Source: Heloderma charlesbogerti (taxonomy: Eukaryota; Chordata; Lepidosauria; Squamata; Helodermatidae). From it: a stretch of DNA of 64,000 nucleotides. The position numbers and the translations under genes are program-made. Every line of letters starts with the position of its first letter. Positions within the stretch are counted from its first letter, which is position 1. The notes beneath the pieces were generated by a model. It saw only the letters and a list, made by a program, of their open reading frames with translations, ran no database searches and was not told the origin of the DNA. The DNA is taken from the NCBI GenBank assembly GCA_026122225.1, contig JANEZZ010000302.1, forward strand, positions 1 to 64,000, given 5' to 3'. This document shows positions 32,763 to 43,420 of this stretch, piece by piece.

Positions 32763-33698
32763 TAGGGATGTACGAAAGTCACTTACCTGTTCGTGGATTG
32801 TGTTGATGGGGGGGGGAGGCGTTCCATCCCTCCCCCAAGAATCCTCACTGTGGGGGGAGGCGATCCGTTCCTCCCCCCTGGAATCCTCCATGGCTGGCTG
32901 TGCTCCGCAGCAGCTCCGTGGAGCAGCTGGCCAGGCCTGGCCAGGCCAGAGCCGTCCACAGCCGGATTTCCGGCCGCGGAGGGCTCCGGGTTAAAAAAAA
33001 AAAAAAAACGCTTACGCAAATGGCGGCACCTACAGCCGCCATCATTTGCGCTCCTTATTTTTGCTCTCTTAATCTACGTAAATATTTACATAGACTATGA
33101 TGGCGAGAATCAAGGGGAATGCAAATAGCATAGTGGGCGCTATCTGCATCCCCTTTTGATTCGCCGTTTTAGCCTACATAAATATTTACGTAGGCTAAAA
33201 CAGGGGATCAAAAAGGGATGCAAATAGCGCCCGCTACACTATTTGCGTTCCCCTTGATTTTTGCTGTCATAGTCTACGTAAATATTTACGTAGATTAAGA
33301 GGGCAAAAATAAGGAACGCAAATGGCGGCGGCCGTAGTCGCCACCATTTGCGTACGTGGTTTTGTTTTGTTTTTTAACCCATCCAGCCATGATAGGCTAT
33401 GTAAATCTTTATGTAGCCTATCACGTCTTTCTTTCTTTTTCTTTCTTTCTTTCTTTCTTTTTTTTACCAGAGTGGAAATGGCTGTGGTGGCAGCCGGTTG
33501 GAAGACTGGCCGCTGCTGCCACCGGAGCCACCGCCACCCAGAAGATCCGCCCCAGGTGATTCTCGTCCCAGGGGGGATCCGTGGGGGGGTGGGGGGATCC
33601 GTGGGGGGGGCAAGCCGTTCCGCCACGGAGTTCGGGGGGCTGAATGCACTGACATTTGGCCTCACCGTGATCCGTGGCGGAATTCTCTGCCATCCCTA
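32763..33698 (+). mobile_element. Fam1 palindromic hAT-like element, copy G (in CR1)
   Basis: Starts TAGGGATGTACGAAAGTCAC, ends TCTCTGCCATCCCTA. A perfect duplication GGCCTAAC lies at 32755-32762 and 33699-33706. Removing the element and one duplicate restores the CR1 reading at this point, which fixes both boundaries to the base and the duplication length to 8 bp. The core palindrome is centred near 33183 (TTAGCCTACATAAATATTTACGTAGGCTAA), with arms about 33010-33360. A (CTTT)n tract at 33426-33465 is specific to this copy. The element is 936 bp. Confidence 0.95.
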
Positions 33699-33706
33699 GG
33701 CCTAAC

Positions 33707-34057
33707 CAGTGCTGAGTAGAGGGAAACTAGTACTTCCTGGGATTTGGAAGCTATGCTTCTATTAATGCAGCCCAAAAGAGCATTTGCCTTTTTGGAAGCC
33801 ACATCACATTGTTGGCTCATATTCAGCTTGTGATCGACAACAATTCCAAGATCCTTCTCACTTGTAGCGTTGTTGAGCCACGCATCCTGCATCTTGTAAC
33901 TGTGCCTTTGGTTTCTTTTTCCTAGGTGCAGAACTTGGCATTTATCCCTATTAAATGTCATTCTGTTGTTTTCTGCCCAGCGCTCCAGTCTATCAAGATC
34001 ACTTTGAATGTTGTTTCTGTCTTCCAAAGTATTAGACTGAGCCCTGCGGCACCCCAC
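33707..34057 (-). pseudogene. CR1 ORF2 fragment (reverse transcriptase palm/thumb)
   Basis: Encodes DRNNIQSDLDRLERWAE, MTFNRDKCQVLHLGKRNQ, DLGIVVDHKLNMSQQCD and VLVSLYSALVRP, the segment just downstream of the RT active site in CR1 LINEs. It ends at the insertion point of copy G and continues in frame family-wise at 32754. The catalytic FADD-type motif lies upstream in the family and is missing here through 5' truncation. Confidence 0.85.
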
Positions 34058-34070
34058 TCATTAGGTTGAA

Positions 34071-35057
34071 CTCATCCAGCAAGTCAGTTCTTATACTAGC
34101 ATTAATTATGGCAATCCTTGCTAGCAGCCAATGGGAGGGGGGTTACTTCTGCATCACTAAAACAAGAGGACAAAAGAAGGTACGGATCTGCATAAAAATT
34201 ACATATGCTAATTTATATGTATAGATGCAAATCTAGAAATAATAACTATACTTAAGTAGAAATAGAATCTATCTTGTCATAGTGGGGAAGACTGACCAGG
34301 TGACCAGTATGTAACTGCTCAGTCTGCTGGCCATGTGCTAACTGTTGATGCGCAAATTCATGGCCCCTGCTCTCTCTTCTTATGGATTACCATATTCAAA
34401 CAAAACTTGGACTGGACACTCCTCCAAATAGATGATGCCTCCAAACAGACGATGCTTTCAAGTAGAGGACTGCATACTGACAGCTCTTTAAATAGAGGAT
34501 TCTTGACTGTCAAGTAAGACACATGGTCATCCTAGGAACTGAAAATGCCTGCAGCTGCCACTTGTAGTATACCACAGTAGGGCAAAGCTTTAAAAGTTTT
34601 AAATCGGACTAGATTTCCCTTCAGGCCAGGCAAGCTTGAAACATGGCATATCCATCATCAGTGTTTTAGACAGCATATATGAACACTGAATGGAATACGA
34701 GGCAGAGGGCCTTGGGGACAAGACAGCACAGAAGTTGCAGCTTGACCCACTGAGTCATCTCTCTTGACAACTAGTAGCCAAAAGAGAGCCCTGCAGAATG
34801 TTTTGAGAGATTTTCAGAACCCATCGACACCATGAGTCATCAAGGTCAAAATGGGAAGCAAGAGGTAATGAGTCACATCCAAGTTAGTTCTGCACTCTGG
34901 AAATAATTTGCTCCCTCCACAGATGAGCTCACCTTCAAATCACAGTGAAGTACATGTTAATCCCACCTACCTTGTGCAAGCTGCATGAGCAACAGAGGGT
35001 TGCTGGACATATCTTGGGGATGCACACATCCAAAGGATGAGATGCTCTCGTCTCATG
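34071..35057. other. No recognised gene
   Basis: Unique-looking sequence; short ORFs lack any domain. 34430-34500 has loosely repeated 'AAACAGA..GATG..TTCAAGTAGAGGA' phrases. Confidence 0.4.
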
Positions 35058-35065
35058 CACAGATG

Positions 35066-35639
35066 TAGGGATAGGTGAACTCACCCCCGTCTGGGTTCTC
35101 TGGACTCCTGCCCAGCCCCTGACCCCTCTCGCTGGTCCCCAGACTGTGCTTGAGCCCCTCCCACTCTCAGCAAGCAGCCTGCACTCACCCCAGAAGCCTC
35201 ATCAAGCTCTGCAGTGGCCATTTCTAGAAAAAAATAAAATGGCAATCGCAAAAATGTGCATGCTTTTGTATGTGCGAAAATGCGTATTTTTGTAAATGTG
35301 CATATTCTCATGCGTGAAATGCACATTTTTGCGAAGATACACAGTGTGTGCACAAAATGTGCATTTTTCGTAAAATACGCATTTTTGCACATACACAAAT
35401 ATGTGCAGTCACAAAACGCGTATTTTCGTCTATGCGCAAATTTGCACATTTTGCAATTGCCATTTTATTTCTCAGAAAATGGTGACTGCAAAACTTGACA
35501 AGGCTGCCAGGGTGAGTGCAGGCTATTTGCTGAGCAGGGGGCGAGCAAGGGCAGGGGCTCGGGGAGCAGGGCTCGGGGGTACGGGCCGAAGCAGGTCTGC
35601 TGAATTCTTGGACTGAATCGTGCAACTGTGCCATCCCTA
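35066..35639 (+). mobile_element. Fam5-related hAT-like element with AT-rich palindrome
   Basis: Starts TAGGGATAGGTGAACTCACC, similar to 29388, and ends GCAACTGTGCCATCCCTA. No convincing 8-bp duplication: the flanks read CACAGATG and AACAAACA. The core (about 35210-35480) is a large imperfect palindrome of ATGTGCATTTTTGCG / CGCAAAAATGTGCA words, with outer arms ATAAAATGGCAATCGC and GCAATTGCCATTTTAT. Confidence 0.65.
35210..35480. repeat. 270-bp imperfect nested palindrome
   Basis: Outer arms AAAATGGCAATCGCAAAAATG and its approximate complement enclose smaller inverted units built on GCGTATTTT / AAAATACGC and TGTGCA. It parallels the Fam1 core but is AT-rich. Confidence 0.7.
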
Positions 35640-35881
35640 AACAAACACATTCCATTCCTACCACAATATCAGATTTGCTGATGGAAAAGAGCCAGCAGCG
35701 GATGGAGGGATTGAGATGCTTGAGCACAAGCCTGACATTAGTACCTGATATACTAGGGAACATGCCAGGGCCCACGCAGTCCGGTGGGGCCCAGCATAGC
35801 TAACACCTTACCTGGAACTCCCAGCGCCTGCTGCTGCCTGGGGCCCCTGGTGGCAGTACTGCTGCAAGTACCAGCCTCACC

Positions 35882-37130
35882 TAGGGATGCATGAGTAGGG
35901 ATGGCAGAGAATTCCGCCACGGATTTCAGTGAGGCCGAATGCACTGGCATTTGGCCCCCTGAAAACCATGGCAGAATGGCCTGCCACCCCCCCCACAGGG
36001 ACGAAGCTTACCTGGGGCAGATGTTCCGGATGGTGGCAGCAGCAGCTGGTCTTCCGACTGGCTGCCACCACCGCCATTTGTAGTCTGGTCTGTTTTTTTT
36101 TACATTGACGTGATAGGCTACGTAAAGACTTACGTAGCCTATCACATCTGGGTAGGTAAAAAAAAAAGTGTACGCAAATGGCGGCGGCCGCCATTGTGTT
36201 CCTTATTTTTCGCCATCTTAGTCTACGTAAATATTTACATAGACTATTATGGCAAAAAGAAAGGGGAATGCAAATAGCGCCCACTACACTATTTGCGTTC
36301 CCCTTTATTTTTGCTGTAATAGTCTACATAAATATTTACATAGACTAAGATGGCAAAAAATAAGGAACGCAAATGGCGGCCGCCGTAGCCGCCGCCATTT
36401 CCATACACATTTTGTTTTTGTTTTTACCTGCCCAGGCGTGATAGGCTATGTAAATACTTAAGTAGAGCTAAATACAGGGCCGCAAATGGCGGCGGCTATG
36501 GCAGCCGCCATTTGCATCCCTGCAGGCCGCCCAGAGGCTGGATGTCCAGCTGCGGGCAGCCGGAGCCAGCCGGCGGCTCCGCAGCTTGGCCGTGGAGCGG
36601 AGCTGGCCGGGCAGGATTCCGGGGGGGAGGGACGGAGCACCTTCCCCCTGTCGAGGATTCCGGGGGGAGGGACAGAGCGCCTCCCCCCCCAGCGGAAACA
36701 GAACGGAATGGAAGGTAAGTGTTCCATCCATCCCATGCATGAGAACTTTGGTTTTGCTTGCAAAACATGCAACCATGCCCTGTTTGAAGCCCCAAATGTG
36801 ATTGTGAGCGCATTTGCATGTTTGCAAAAATATTTGCCAGACATGAGCTTGCATGGAGTTCAACTCTCCTGGTTTGAATTTGTGCAAATTTCTAAATTTG
36901 TGTAAATTTCCCCTGTAGACTGAGTCAGCCCCGTTTTAGCCTATGAAGGAAAGTTGCACAAAATTTGGGCAAATGTGCACAACTTTCACATTTGATCACT
37001 GCTTGATTTGCACAAGTTTCCTGTTTACAGAAAGCGAGCAGCGTTCACAGGAATAGGGCATGACACGAGTGGAAAGACGATGTCCAGAGAATCCTAGAGA
37101 TCTCAAACAGTGCTCATTCGCTCATCCCTT
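35882..37130 (+). mobile_element. Fam2 hAT-like element with Fam1 copy H near its 5' end
   Basis: Starts TAGGGATGCATGAG, resumes after the insertion at 36744 with AACTTTGGTTTTGCTTGC, AAAACATGC, and ends GCTCATTCGCTCATCCCTT. Flanks GCCTCACC (35874-35881) and ACCTCACT (37131-37138) match 6/8. Fam1 copy H is inserted only 14 bp from the Fam2 terminus. Confidence 0.7.
35896..36735 (-). mobile_element. Fam1 palindromic hAT-like element, copy H
   Basis: Minus orientation. The + strand starts TAGGGATGGCAGAGAATTCC and ends GTGTTCCATCCATCCCA. A perfect duplication TGCATGAG lies at 35888-35895 and 36736-36743. Hairpins: GATAGGCTACGTAAAGAC/TTACGTAGCCTATC (36111-36143), TAGTCTACGTAAATATTTACATAGACTA (36217-36246), an AATAGCG hairpin, and AAATGGCGGC../..GCCGCCATTT (36373-36402). 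Confidence 0.9.
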
Positions 37131-37283
37131 ACCTCACTGCCCTTCTCACAAACAGGCTTAGCAAGAGAGGGTGTTGTCATCAGTGCCTGGAGGCTGCCAC
37201 ATATTATCTCCCATCTGCTGTGCCTGTGGAAGATAAAATATAGCAGCCACCAAACACTAATTGCAACTGAGTGGCCTCTTGGC

Positions 37284-37555
37284 TAGGGATGGCGGAGAAT
37301 TCTGCCATGGATTCCAGTGAGGCCGGATTCTGTAGAATTCTGCAGCAGCCTGTCCACAGCCGGAAGTCCAGCTGCAGATGGCCCTGGCTGCCTGCTCCGC
37401 GGAGCCGCCGTGGAGCAGAGCCGGCTGGGCAGGATCCCGGGGGGGAGGACCAGATAGCCTCCCCCCCCATTGAGGATTCCGGGGGGAGGGATGGAGCGCC
37501 TCCCCCCTACAGCGGATGCCCTGACCGGAACAGGTAAGGGATTCGTACATTCCTA
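37284..37555 (-). mobile_element. Fam1 deletion derivative, copy I
   Basis: Only 272 bp: TAGGGATGGCGGAGAATTC at one end and GATTCGTACATTCCTA at the other. A perfect duplication CTCTTGGC lies at 37276-37283 and 37556-37563. It keeps both terminal blocks and the GGGGGGAGG..CGCCTCC repeats but has no palindromic core. The intact duplication shows it either inserted in this short form or lost the core afterwards. Confidence 0.9.
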
Positions 37556-37563
37556 CTCTTGGC

Positions 37564-38038
37564 TCCTAGGATTCCTAGCCCATGACATACCAAACATATC
37601 AAAATACATTTTAAAATGAGTATTTTGTGAGAAAAGAAAACGTTGAAACTGTTATAGTGGTGGGCCAAATTATTCCACCCATAGTAATTTTCCCAGAATT
37701 TGGGGGTGGGGGAAGGGACTGAAAACATTCCACAAAGACTGGCTCACTCCTCCTGGGGGGATGTTCAGGTGGGCTTATGTTTAAAGCAGGGGTGGGCAGG
37801 GTTGTATTCTCCCACAGTGCACCCCCCCCCCCAAGCCTGTACTCCACAGTGGACCAGAAAAAGAAAAAAAGGAAAGCACCACTTTGCCACTGAAAATCAG
37901 TGGCAAACCATTAAGAACACCTAAAGCAGCCAAATCTTGCTTGTTTTGAAGTGAGATGTGGCCTTTTGGGCATTTCTAGCACTGTGGAAGCCTAAAATGG
38001 CAAAATCTCTTACTATATTATACAAAAATATCCAATAG

Positions 38039-38097
<59 letters not shown>

Positions 38098-38199
38098 CAT
38101 GCATACATACATACACACAATATCAATATTCAATAACATATAAAGATCTATCATGGAGGACAGCAGCACTGAAAGAACAAACAGGCACATTTTGGCCAG
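37564..38199. other. No recognised gene; (AT)n
   Basis: Unique-looking sequence with a long (AT)n microsatellite at 38042-38093 followed by (CATA)n. No exon recognised. Confidence 0.4.
38042..38093. repeat. (AT)n microsatellite
   Basis: About 26 AT units followed by CATACATGCATACATACATA. Confidence 0.95.
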
Positions 38200-38620
38200 A
38201 TGCCTCTAGGAGCAACATGTTGGGGTCTGGTGAACCTCTTTAGGGAGAATATTCCCACAAAGCAGGTGACACTACCAAAAAGGCCCTGCTCCTATTGGCT
38301 GGCTGCCAAACTTCGTTTGGCAATGGCACCCAGAGCAAGACCTCCGATATTGAATTGAACATAGAGTAGGCATACAAAGGAGCAGGTCCTTAAGATAGCA
38401 AAGTTGAAAGCCCAAATATCAAAACCAGTCCAGCACTGTAAATTGAGCCAGGAAACAAACAGGCAACTAGTACAGATTGAAGACAATCAGAGTAATATGT
38501 TCCCGTAGCCTGGTGAGCAGCCTGGTGGGAAGAATTTTGCACTATCTGAAGTTTGTGCATGTTTTAAGGGTAGCCCCACATTACAATAGTCCAGCCTAAT
38601 GGTCACTAAAGCATGAATGA
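38200..38620. repeat. Unassigned LINE-like interspersed repeat
   Basis: Contains AAAAAGGCCCTGCTCCTATT, AGTAATATGTTCCCGTAGCC, GGGTAGCCCCACATTACAAT and AGTCCAGCCTAATGGTCAC. The last phrases are a common feature of reptile and mammal LINE-derived repeats, but I cannot name the family. Confidence 0.4.
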
Positions 38621-38851
38621 TTGTAGCATGGTCTGAGTTTGTCAGAAACTATTATAACTAGTGTCACAGCTGCTGGATAGCACTCTTAGTCACTGCCACC
38701 ACCTCTACTCTGCAGCTCTGGCTGTTTGGAGGTGGCTGCTTTTCCAGTATCAACTTTTGGGAAGAAACTAGCAATTTCAATGGGGTAGATTCCCCACTCC
38801 AAAAATAAAAAGCCCACTTAGATTGTGCATATTAAGGATATTAAGGAAGTA

Positions 38852-38945
38852 AGGGTGCAATCCTATGCATATTTAGACAGAAAAAAATCTTACAGTTGTA
38901 GGACTTTTTCCCCTTTCTGAACATGCATAGGATTGTGCCTGAAGT
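38852..38945. mobile_element. Palindromic MITE (GTGCAATCCTATGCAT type)
   Basis: GGGTGCAATCCTATGCATAT, TTAGACAG, then TACAGTTGTAGGACTTTTT and ..ATGCATAGGATTGTGCC. The ends are inverted repeats of about 18 bp. A short fold-back element also present near 55602, 58236 and 58640. Confidence 0.75.
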
Positions 38946-39019
38946 ATATTACTTTAAAAATATTAGAAGAGCCCTGCTGGATCAGACCAAAGCTACATGT
39001 ATTGCAATATCCTGCTTCC

Positions 39020-39458
39020 CAGAGAAAGGATGGGAGAGAAAGTTATCACATTTTAATGCAAACTTAACTAATTTTACACTTTTGAACCACTATACAAACC
39101 AAAACTCGGTTTTCCTTCAATTCACACTTCTGAATTTTGCAACAAAGTTGTCCAACTAAAACATGTGTACAGAAATGTGTAGCGGGAAATTAGGGGAAAT
39201 AAATTTGTCAAAAATGCATATATTAGAGAAAGTAACAGTCAGATATTTATTATGGGGAAAATTGCTTGCAAAAAAAGGTGCACATTAGACAAACTTGAAT
39301 ACAAAAATGTGTGAATCCAGAGAAATGTGCACAAAATGTCATGCAAATTTTCACACAAACTTTTTCTTAAAAAACCAACAATCTCAAATCAATGTGTAAA
39401 TGAGATGGACGGAATGTAAGATTGGAGAACCTGAAATTGAAAGATTCATCCATCCCTA
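39020..39458 (-). mobile_element. Possible hAT-like element (weak)
   Basis: Ends on + with ATTCATCCATCCCTA, like other TAGGGATG-type termini, and the body is rich in AAATGTGCACA words as in the 12222 copy. The left end is not defined and I find no duplication. Confidence 0.35.
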
Positions 39459-39463
39459 TCCCC

Positions 39464-39720
39464 TAATGGCCAACCAGATATTTCCAGGATGATGTGAAGG
39501 CAACAGTGTCCTGCACCACTGTTATTCCCAAGCGACTGGTATTCAACAACATATTGGGTCTGAGCTTGAAGGTTCCCACATAGCCAGCATGGCTAATAGC
39601 TATTGATAGCTGATGTCTAATCCTCTTTTGAACCCCTTGTGGAAGTGCATTCCATGCATTGATTAGGCACTGCATGAAGGCATACTTTCTTTTACCTCTC
39701 CTGGATCTACTACCTGTTTT
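39464..39720 (-). mobile_element. L3-like LINE fragment
   Basis: + strand ATAGCTATTGATAGCTGATG, TCTAATCCTCTTTTGAACCC, TGGAAGTGCATTCCATGCAT: the reverse complement of the L3-like 3' region also seen at 56049-57475. Truncated. Confidence 0.6.
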
Positions 39721-40200
39721 GGTCCTATTCAGCAGCGCTGTTTCTTCCTACAGCTGCTGCTTCCTCTTGAAAGATGTAACAATGCTATGTAACCTGATTT
39801 GGCTAGGTGACGATGCCATGGGGAGGAAGCAAGGATATTGCTGTAAATAGCTTTGCACATCACCAAAAAGACAAGTTACTTTACAGCACAAAAAAAGTGA
39901 GTTGTTTCTGTTCACCTCTAAAAAGGAGCCCGCTCCCTTCTTCTCAAGATTAATATGGGGGGGGGGGGGCAGAAATGCATGTGTCTGTTTCCTGACTAGA
40001 CTATGAAGGTAATATGCAAATCAACCTTTGGTCAAGACTACAGAAAAAGAAACTGGTTGGGTGCATGTAAAGTTTTTGATCAGGAAAGCTACATTCTGCA
40101 ATGTGATCACAACAACTTGAACTAATGTGAATTATACCAATGTTTGCAAAAACCATTAGAAGCCAAGCCAACAAATCTGTTGAACCAAGATAACTGGAAC
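39721..40200. other. No recognised gene
   Basis: Unique-looking sequence with a (G)13 run at 39958-39970. Confidence 0.4.
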
Positions 40201-40213
40201 TAAAGCACTGTCA

Positions 40214-43200
40214 TGGATCATTGCCTTGTTGTGGCGAAGGGGCTTGCATAACTCAGTGAAGCCATAAGCTATGCCGTGCAGGGCCACCCAAGACGGACAG
40301 GTCATGGCGGAGAGTTCTGACAAAATGTGGTCCACTGGAGAAGGAAATGGCAACCCACTCCAGTATTCTTGCCAAGAAAACCCCATGGAATGTATCACAA
40401 GGCTAAAAGAGATGACGCCGGAAGATGAGCCCCTCAGGTCGGAAGGTGTCCAATATACTACTGGGGAAGAGCAGAGGGAATTTCCAAGTAGCGCCAGAAA
40501 GAGTGAAGCAGCTGGGCCAAAGCCAAAAGGACACTCAGCTGTGGATGTGTCTGGTGGTGAAAAGAACATCCGATGCTGTAAAGAACAATATTGTTTAGGA
40601 ACCTGGAATGTCAGATCAATGAATCAAGGTAAGCTGGAGGTGGTCAGACATGAGATGGCAAGATTGAACATCGACATCTTGGGAATCAGTGAACTAAAAT
40701 GGACAGGCATGGGCAAATTTAATTCAGGTGACCATCATATCTACTACTGTGGGCAAGAATCCCTTAGAAGAAATGGAGTAGCACTCATAGTCAACAAAAG
40801 GGTGGGAAAAGCAGTACTGGGGTACAATCTTAAAAACGATAGAATGATCTCAGTACGAATCCAAGGCAAACCATTCAACATCACAGTAATTCAAGTCTAT
40901 GCCCCAACCACTGATGCCGAAGAAGCTGAGGTTGATCGGTTCTATGAAGTCCTACAACACCTTCTAGAACTAACACCAAAAAAAGATGTCCTCTTCATCA
41001 TGGGGGATTGGAATGCTAAAGTAGGAAGTCAAGAAATCACCGGGATAGCAGGCAGGCATGGCCTTGGTGTACAAAATGAAGCAGGACAAAAGCTAATAGA
41101 GTTTTGCAAAGAGAACACGCTGATCATAGCAAACACTGTTTTCCAACAGCACAAGAGGCGACTCTACACATGGACATCACCAGATGGTCAATATCGAAAT
41201 CAGATTGATTATGTCCTTTGCAGCCAAAGATGGAGAAGCTCCATACAGTCAGTCAAAACAAGACCTGGAGCTGACTGTGGCTCAGATCATGAACTTCTTG
41301 TTGCAAACGTTCGGCTTAAATTGAAGAACGTAGGGAAAACCACTAAACCATTGAGGTATGACCTAAATCATATCCCTTATGAATATACAGTGGAGGTGAG
41401 GAATAGATTTCAGGGATTAGACCTGATAGACAGAGTGCCTGAGGAACTATGGACGGAGGTTCGTAACATTGTTCAGGAGGCAGCAACTCAATCCGTCCCA
41501 AAGAAAAAGAAATGCAAGAAAGGCAAGTGGCTGTCTGATGAGGCTTTTCAAGTAGCTGAGGAAAGAAGGGAAGCGAAAAGCAAGGGAGAAAGGGGAAGAT
41601 ATATCCAACTGAATGCAGAGTTCCAGAGAATAGCAAGGAGAGACAAGAAGGCCTTCTTAAATGAACAATGCAAAGAAATCGAGGAAAACAACAGAATGGG
41701 AAAGACTAGAGATCTCTTCAAGAAAATTGGAGATCTCAAGGGAACGTTTTGTGCAAAGACAGGCATGATAAAGGACAAAGAAGGCAGGGACCTAACAGAA
41801 GCAGATGAGATTAAGAAGAGGTGGCAAGAATACACAGAAGAACTATACAGGAAAGATCTTCATGTCCCTGATAGCCATGATAGTGCGGTCACTGAACTTG
41901 AGCCAGACATCCTAGAAAGTGAAGTCAAGTGGGCCTTAGGAAGCATTAGTAACAACAAAGCTAGTGGAGATGACAGTATTCCAGTGGAGCTATTTAAAAT
42001 CCTCAAAGATGATGCTGTTAAAGTGCTGCATTCAATATGCCAACAAATTTGGAACACTCAACAATGGCCGCAAGACTGGAAAAGGTCAGTTTACATTCCA
42101 ATTCCAAAGAAGGGCAACGCCAAAGTGTGTTCGAACTACCGCACAATTGCGCTCATTTCACATGCCAGCAAGGTGATGCTCAAAATCCTACAAGCTAGGC
42201 TTCAGCAGTATGCAAACCGAGAACTACCGGAAGTACAAGCTGGGTTTCAAAGAGGCAGAGGAACTAGAGATCAAATCGCCAACATTCGCTGCATCATGGA
42301 GAAAGCAAGAGAATTCCAGAAAAACATCTATTTCTGCTTCATTGACTACGCTAAAGCCTTTGATTGTGTGGATCACAACAAACTGTGGCAAATTCTGAAA
42401 GAGATGGGAGTATCAGACCACCTTACCTGTCTCCTGAGAAACCTGTACGAGGGTCAAGAAGCAACAGTAAGAACCAGACATGGAACAACCAAGTGGTTCA
42501 AAATTGGGAAAGGAGCACGACAAGGCTGCATATTGTCACCCTGCTTATTTAACTTATATGCAGAGTACATCATGAGAAATGCCGGGTTGGATGAATCAGA
42601 GGTCAGAATTAAGATTGCCAGGAGAATTATCAACAACCTCCGATATGCAGACGATACCACCCTAATGGCAGAAAGCGAAGAGGATCTAAAGAGCCTCTTG
42701 TTGAGGGTGAAAGAGGAGAGTGCAAAAGCTGGTTTGAAACTCAACATTAAAAAAACTAAGATCATGGCATCTGGCCCTATCACTTCCTGGCATATAGAAG
42801 GGGAAGAAATGGAAGCAGTGACAGATTTTACTTTCTTGGGCTCCAAGATCACCGCAGATGGTGACTGTAGCCATGAAATTAAAAGACGCTTGCTCCTTGG
42901 GAGGAAAGCTATGGCAAACCTAGACAGCATAGTGAGAAGCAGAGACAACACCTTGCCGACAAAGGTCCGTCTAGTCAAAGCTATGGTTTTCCCAGTAGTA
43001 ATGTATGGCTGTGAGAGCTGGACTATAAGGAAGGCTGAGCACCAAAGAATTGATGCTTTCGAACTGTGGTGCTGTAGAAGACTCTTACGAGTCCCCTGTA
43101 CTGCAAGGAGGTCAAATCAGTCAATCCTAAAGGAAGTCAACCCTGAGTGCTCATTGGAAGGACAGATCCTGAAGCTGAAGCTCAAATATTTTGGCCACCT

Positions 43201-43420
43201 AATGCAAAAAGAAAACTCTCTGGAAAAGACCCTGATGCTGGGAAAGACTGAAGGCGAAAGGAGAAGGGGACAGCAGAGGATGAGATGGTTAGATAGCATC
43301 ACTGATGCAATGAATATGAACTTGAGCACGCTCCGGGAGAGAGTGCAGGACAGGAAAGCCTGGCGTGCTATGGTCCATGGGGTCACGAAGAGTCGGACAC
43401 GACTGAACGACAACAACAAC
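40214..43420 (+). mobile_element. Full-length BovB (RTE) LINE
   Basis: A 3.2-kb non-LTR retrotransposon. It starts TGGATCATTGCCTTGTTGTG, contains the diagnostic GAAGGAAATGGCAACCCACT and ATTCTTGCC, and ends CATGGGGTCACGAAGAGTCG, GACACGACTGAACGA(CAA)n. Target duplications AAAGCACTGTCA (40202-40213) and AAAGCAATGTCA (43421-43432) match 11/12, confirming a single full-length insertion. With its ORF open throughout, it must be young, and BovB is the hallmark LINE of squamates. It could supply enzyme for itself and for SINEs that share its tail. Confidence 0.96.

Larger units (their letters stand above)
32233..34065 (-). mobile_element. CR1 LINE, 5'-truncated, split by Fam1 copy G
   Basis: Minus-strand CR1. 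The 3' UTR (+ strand CATAGAATAGTAGGGTTGG.., CCAACCCCCTGCTCAGTGC) lies at 32236-32320. The reverse-transcriptase C-terminal region runs 32319-32754 and, beyond the nested element, 33707-34057. Joined only on paper, this leaves about 0.9 kb of CR1. It lacks the endonuclease and most of the RT. Confidence 0.9.

Noticed and set aside
32758..32891. N-terminal extension of the CR1 frame
   Set aside because: These codons belong to the inserted Fam1 copy G and join the CR1 frame by chance.
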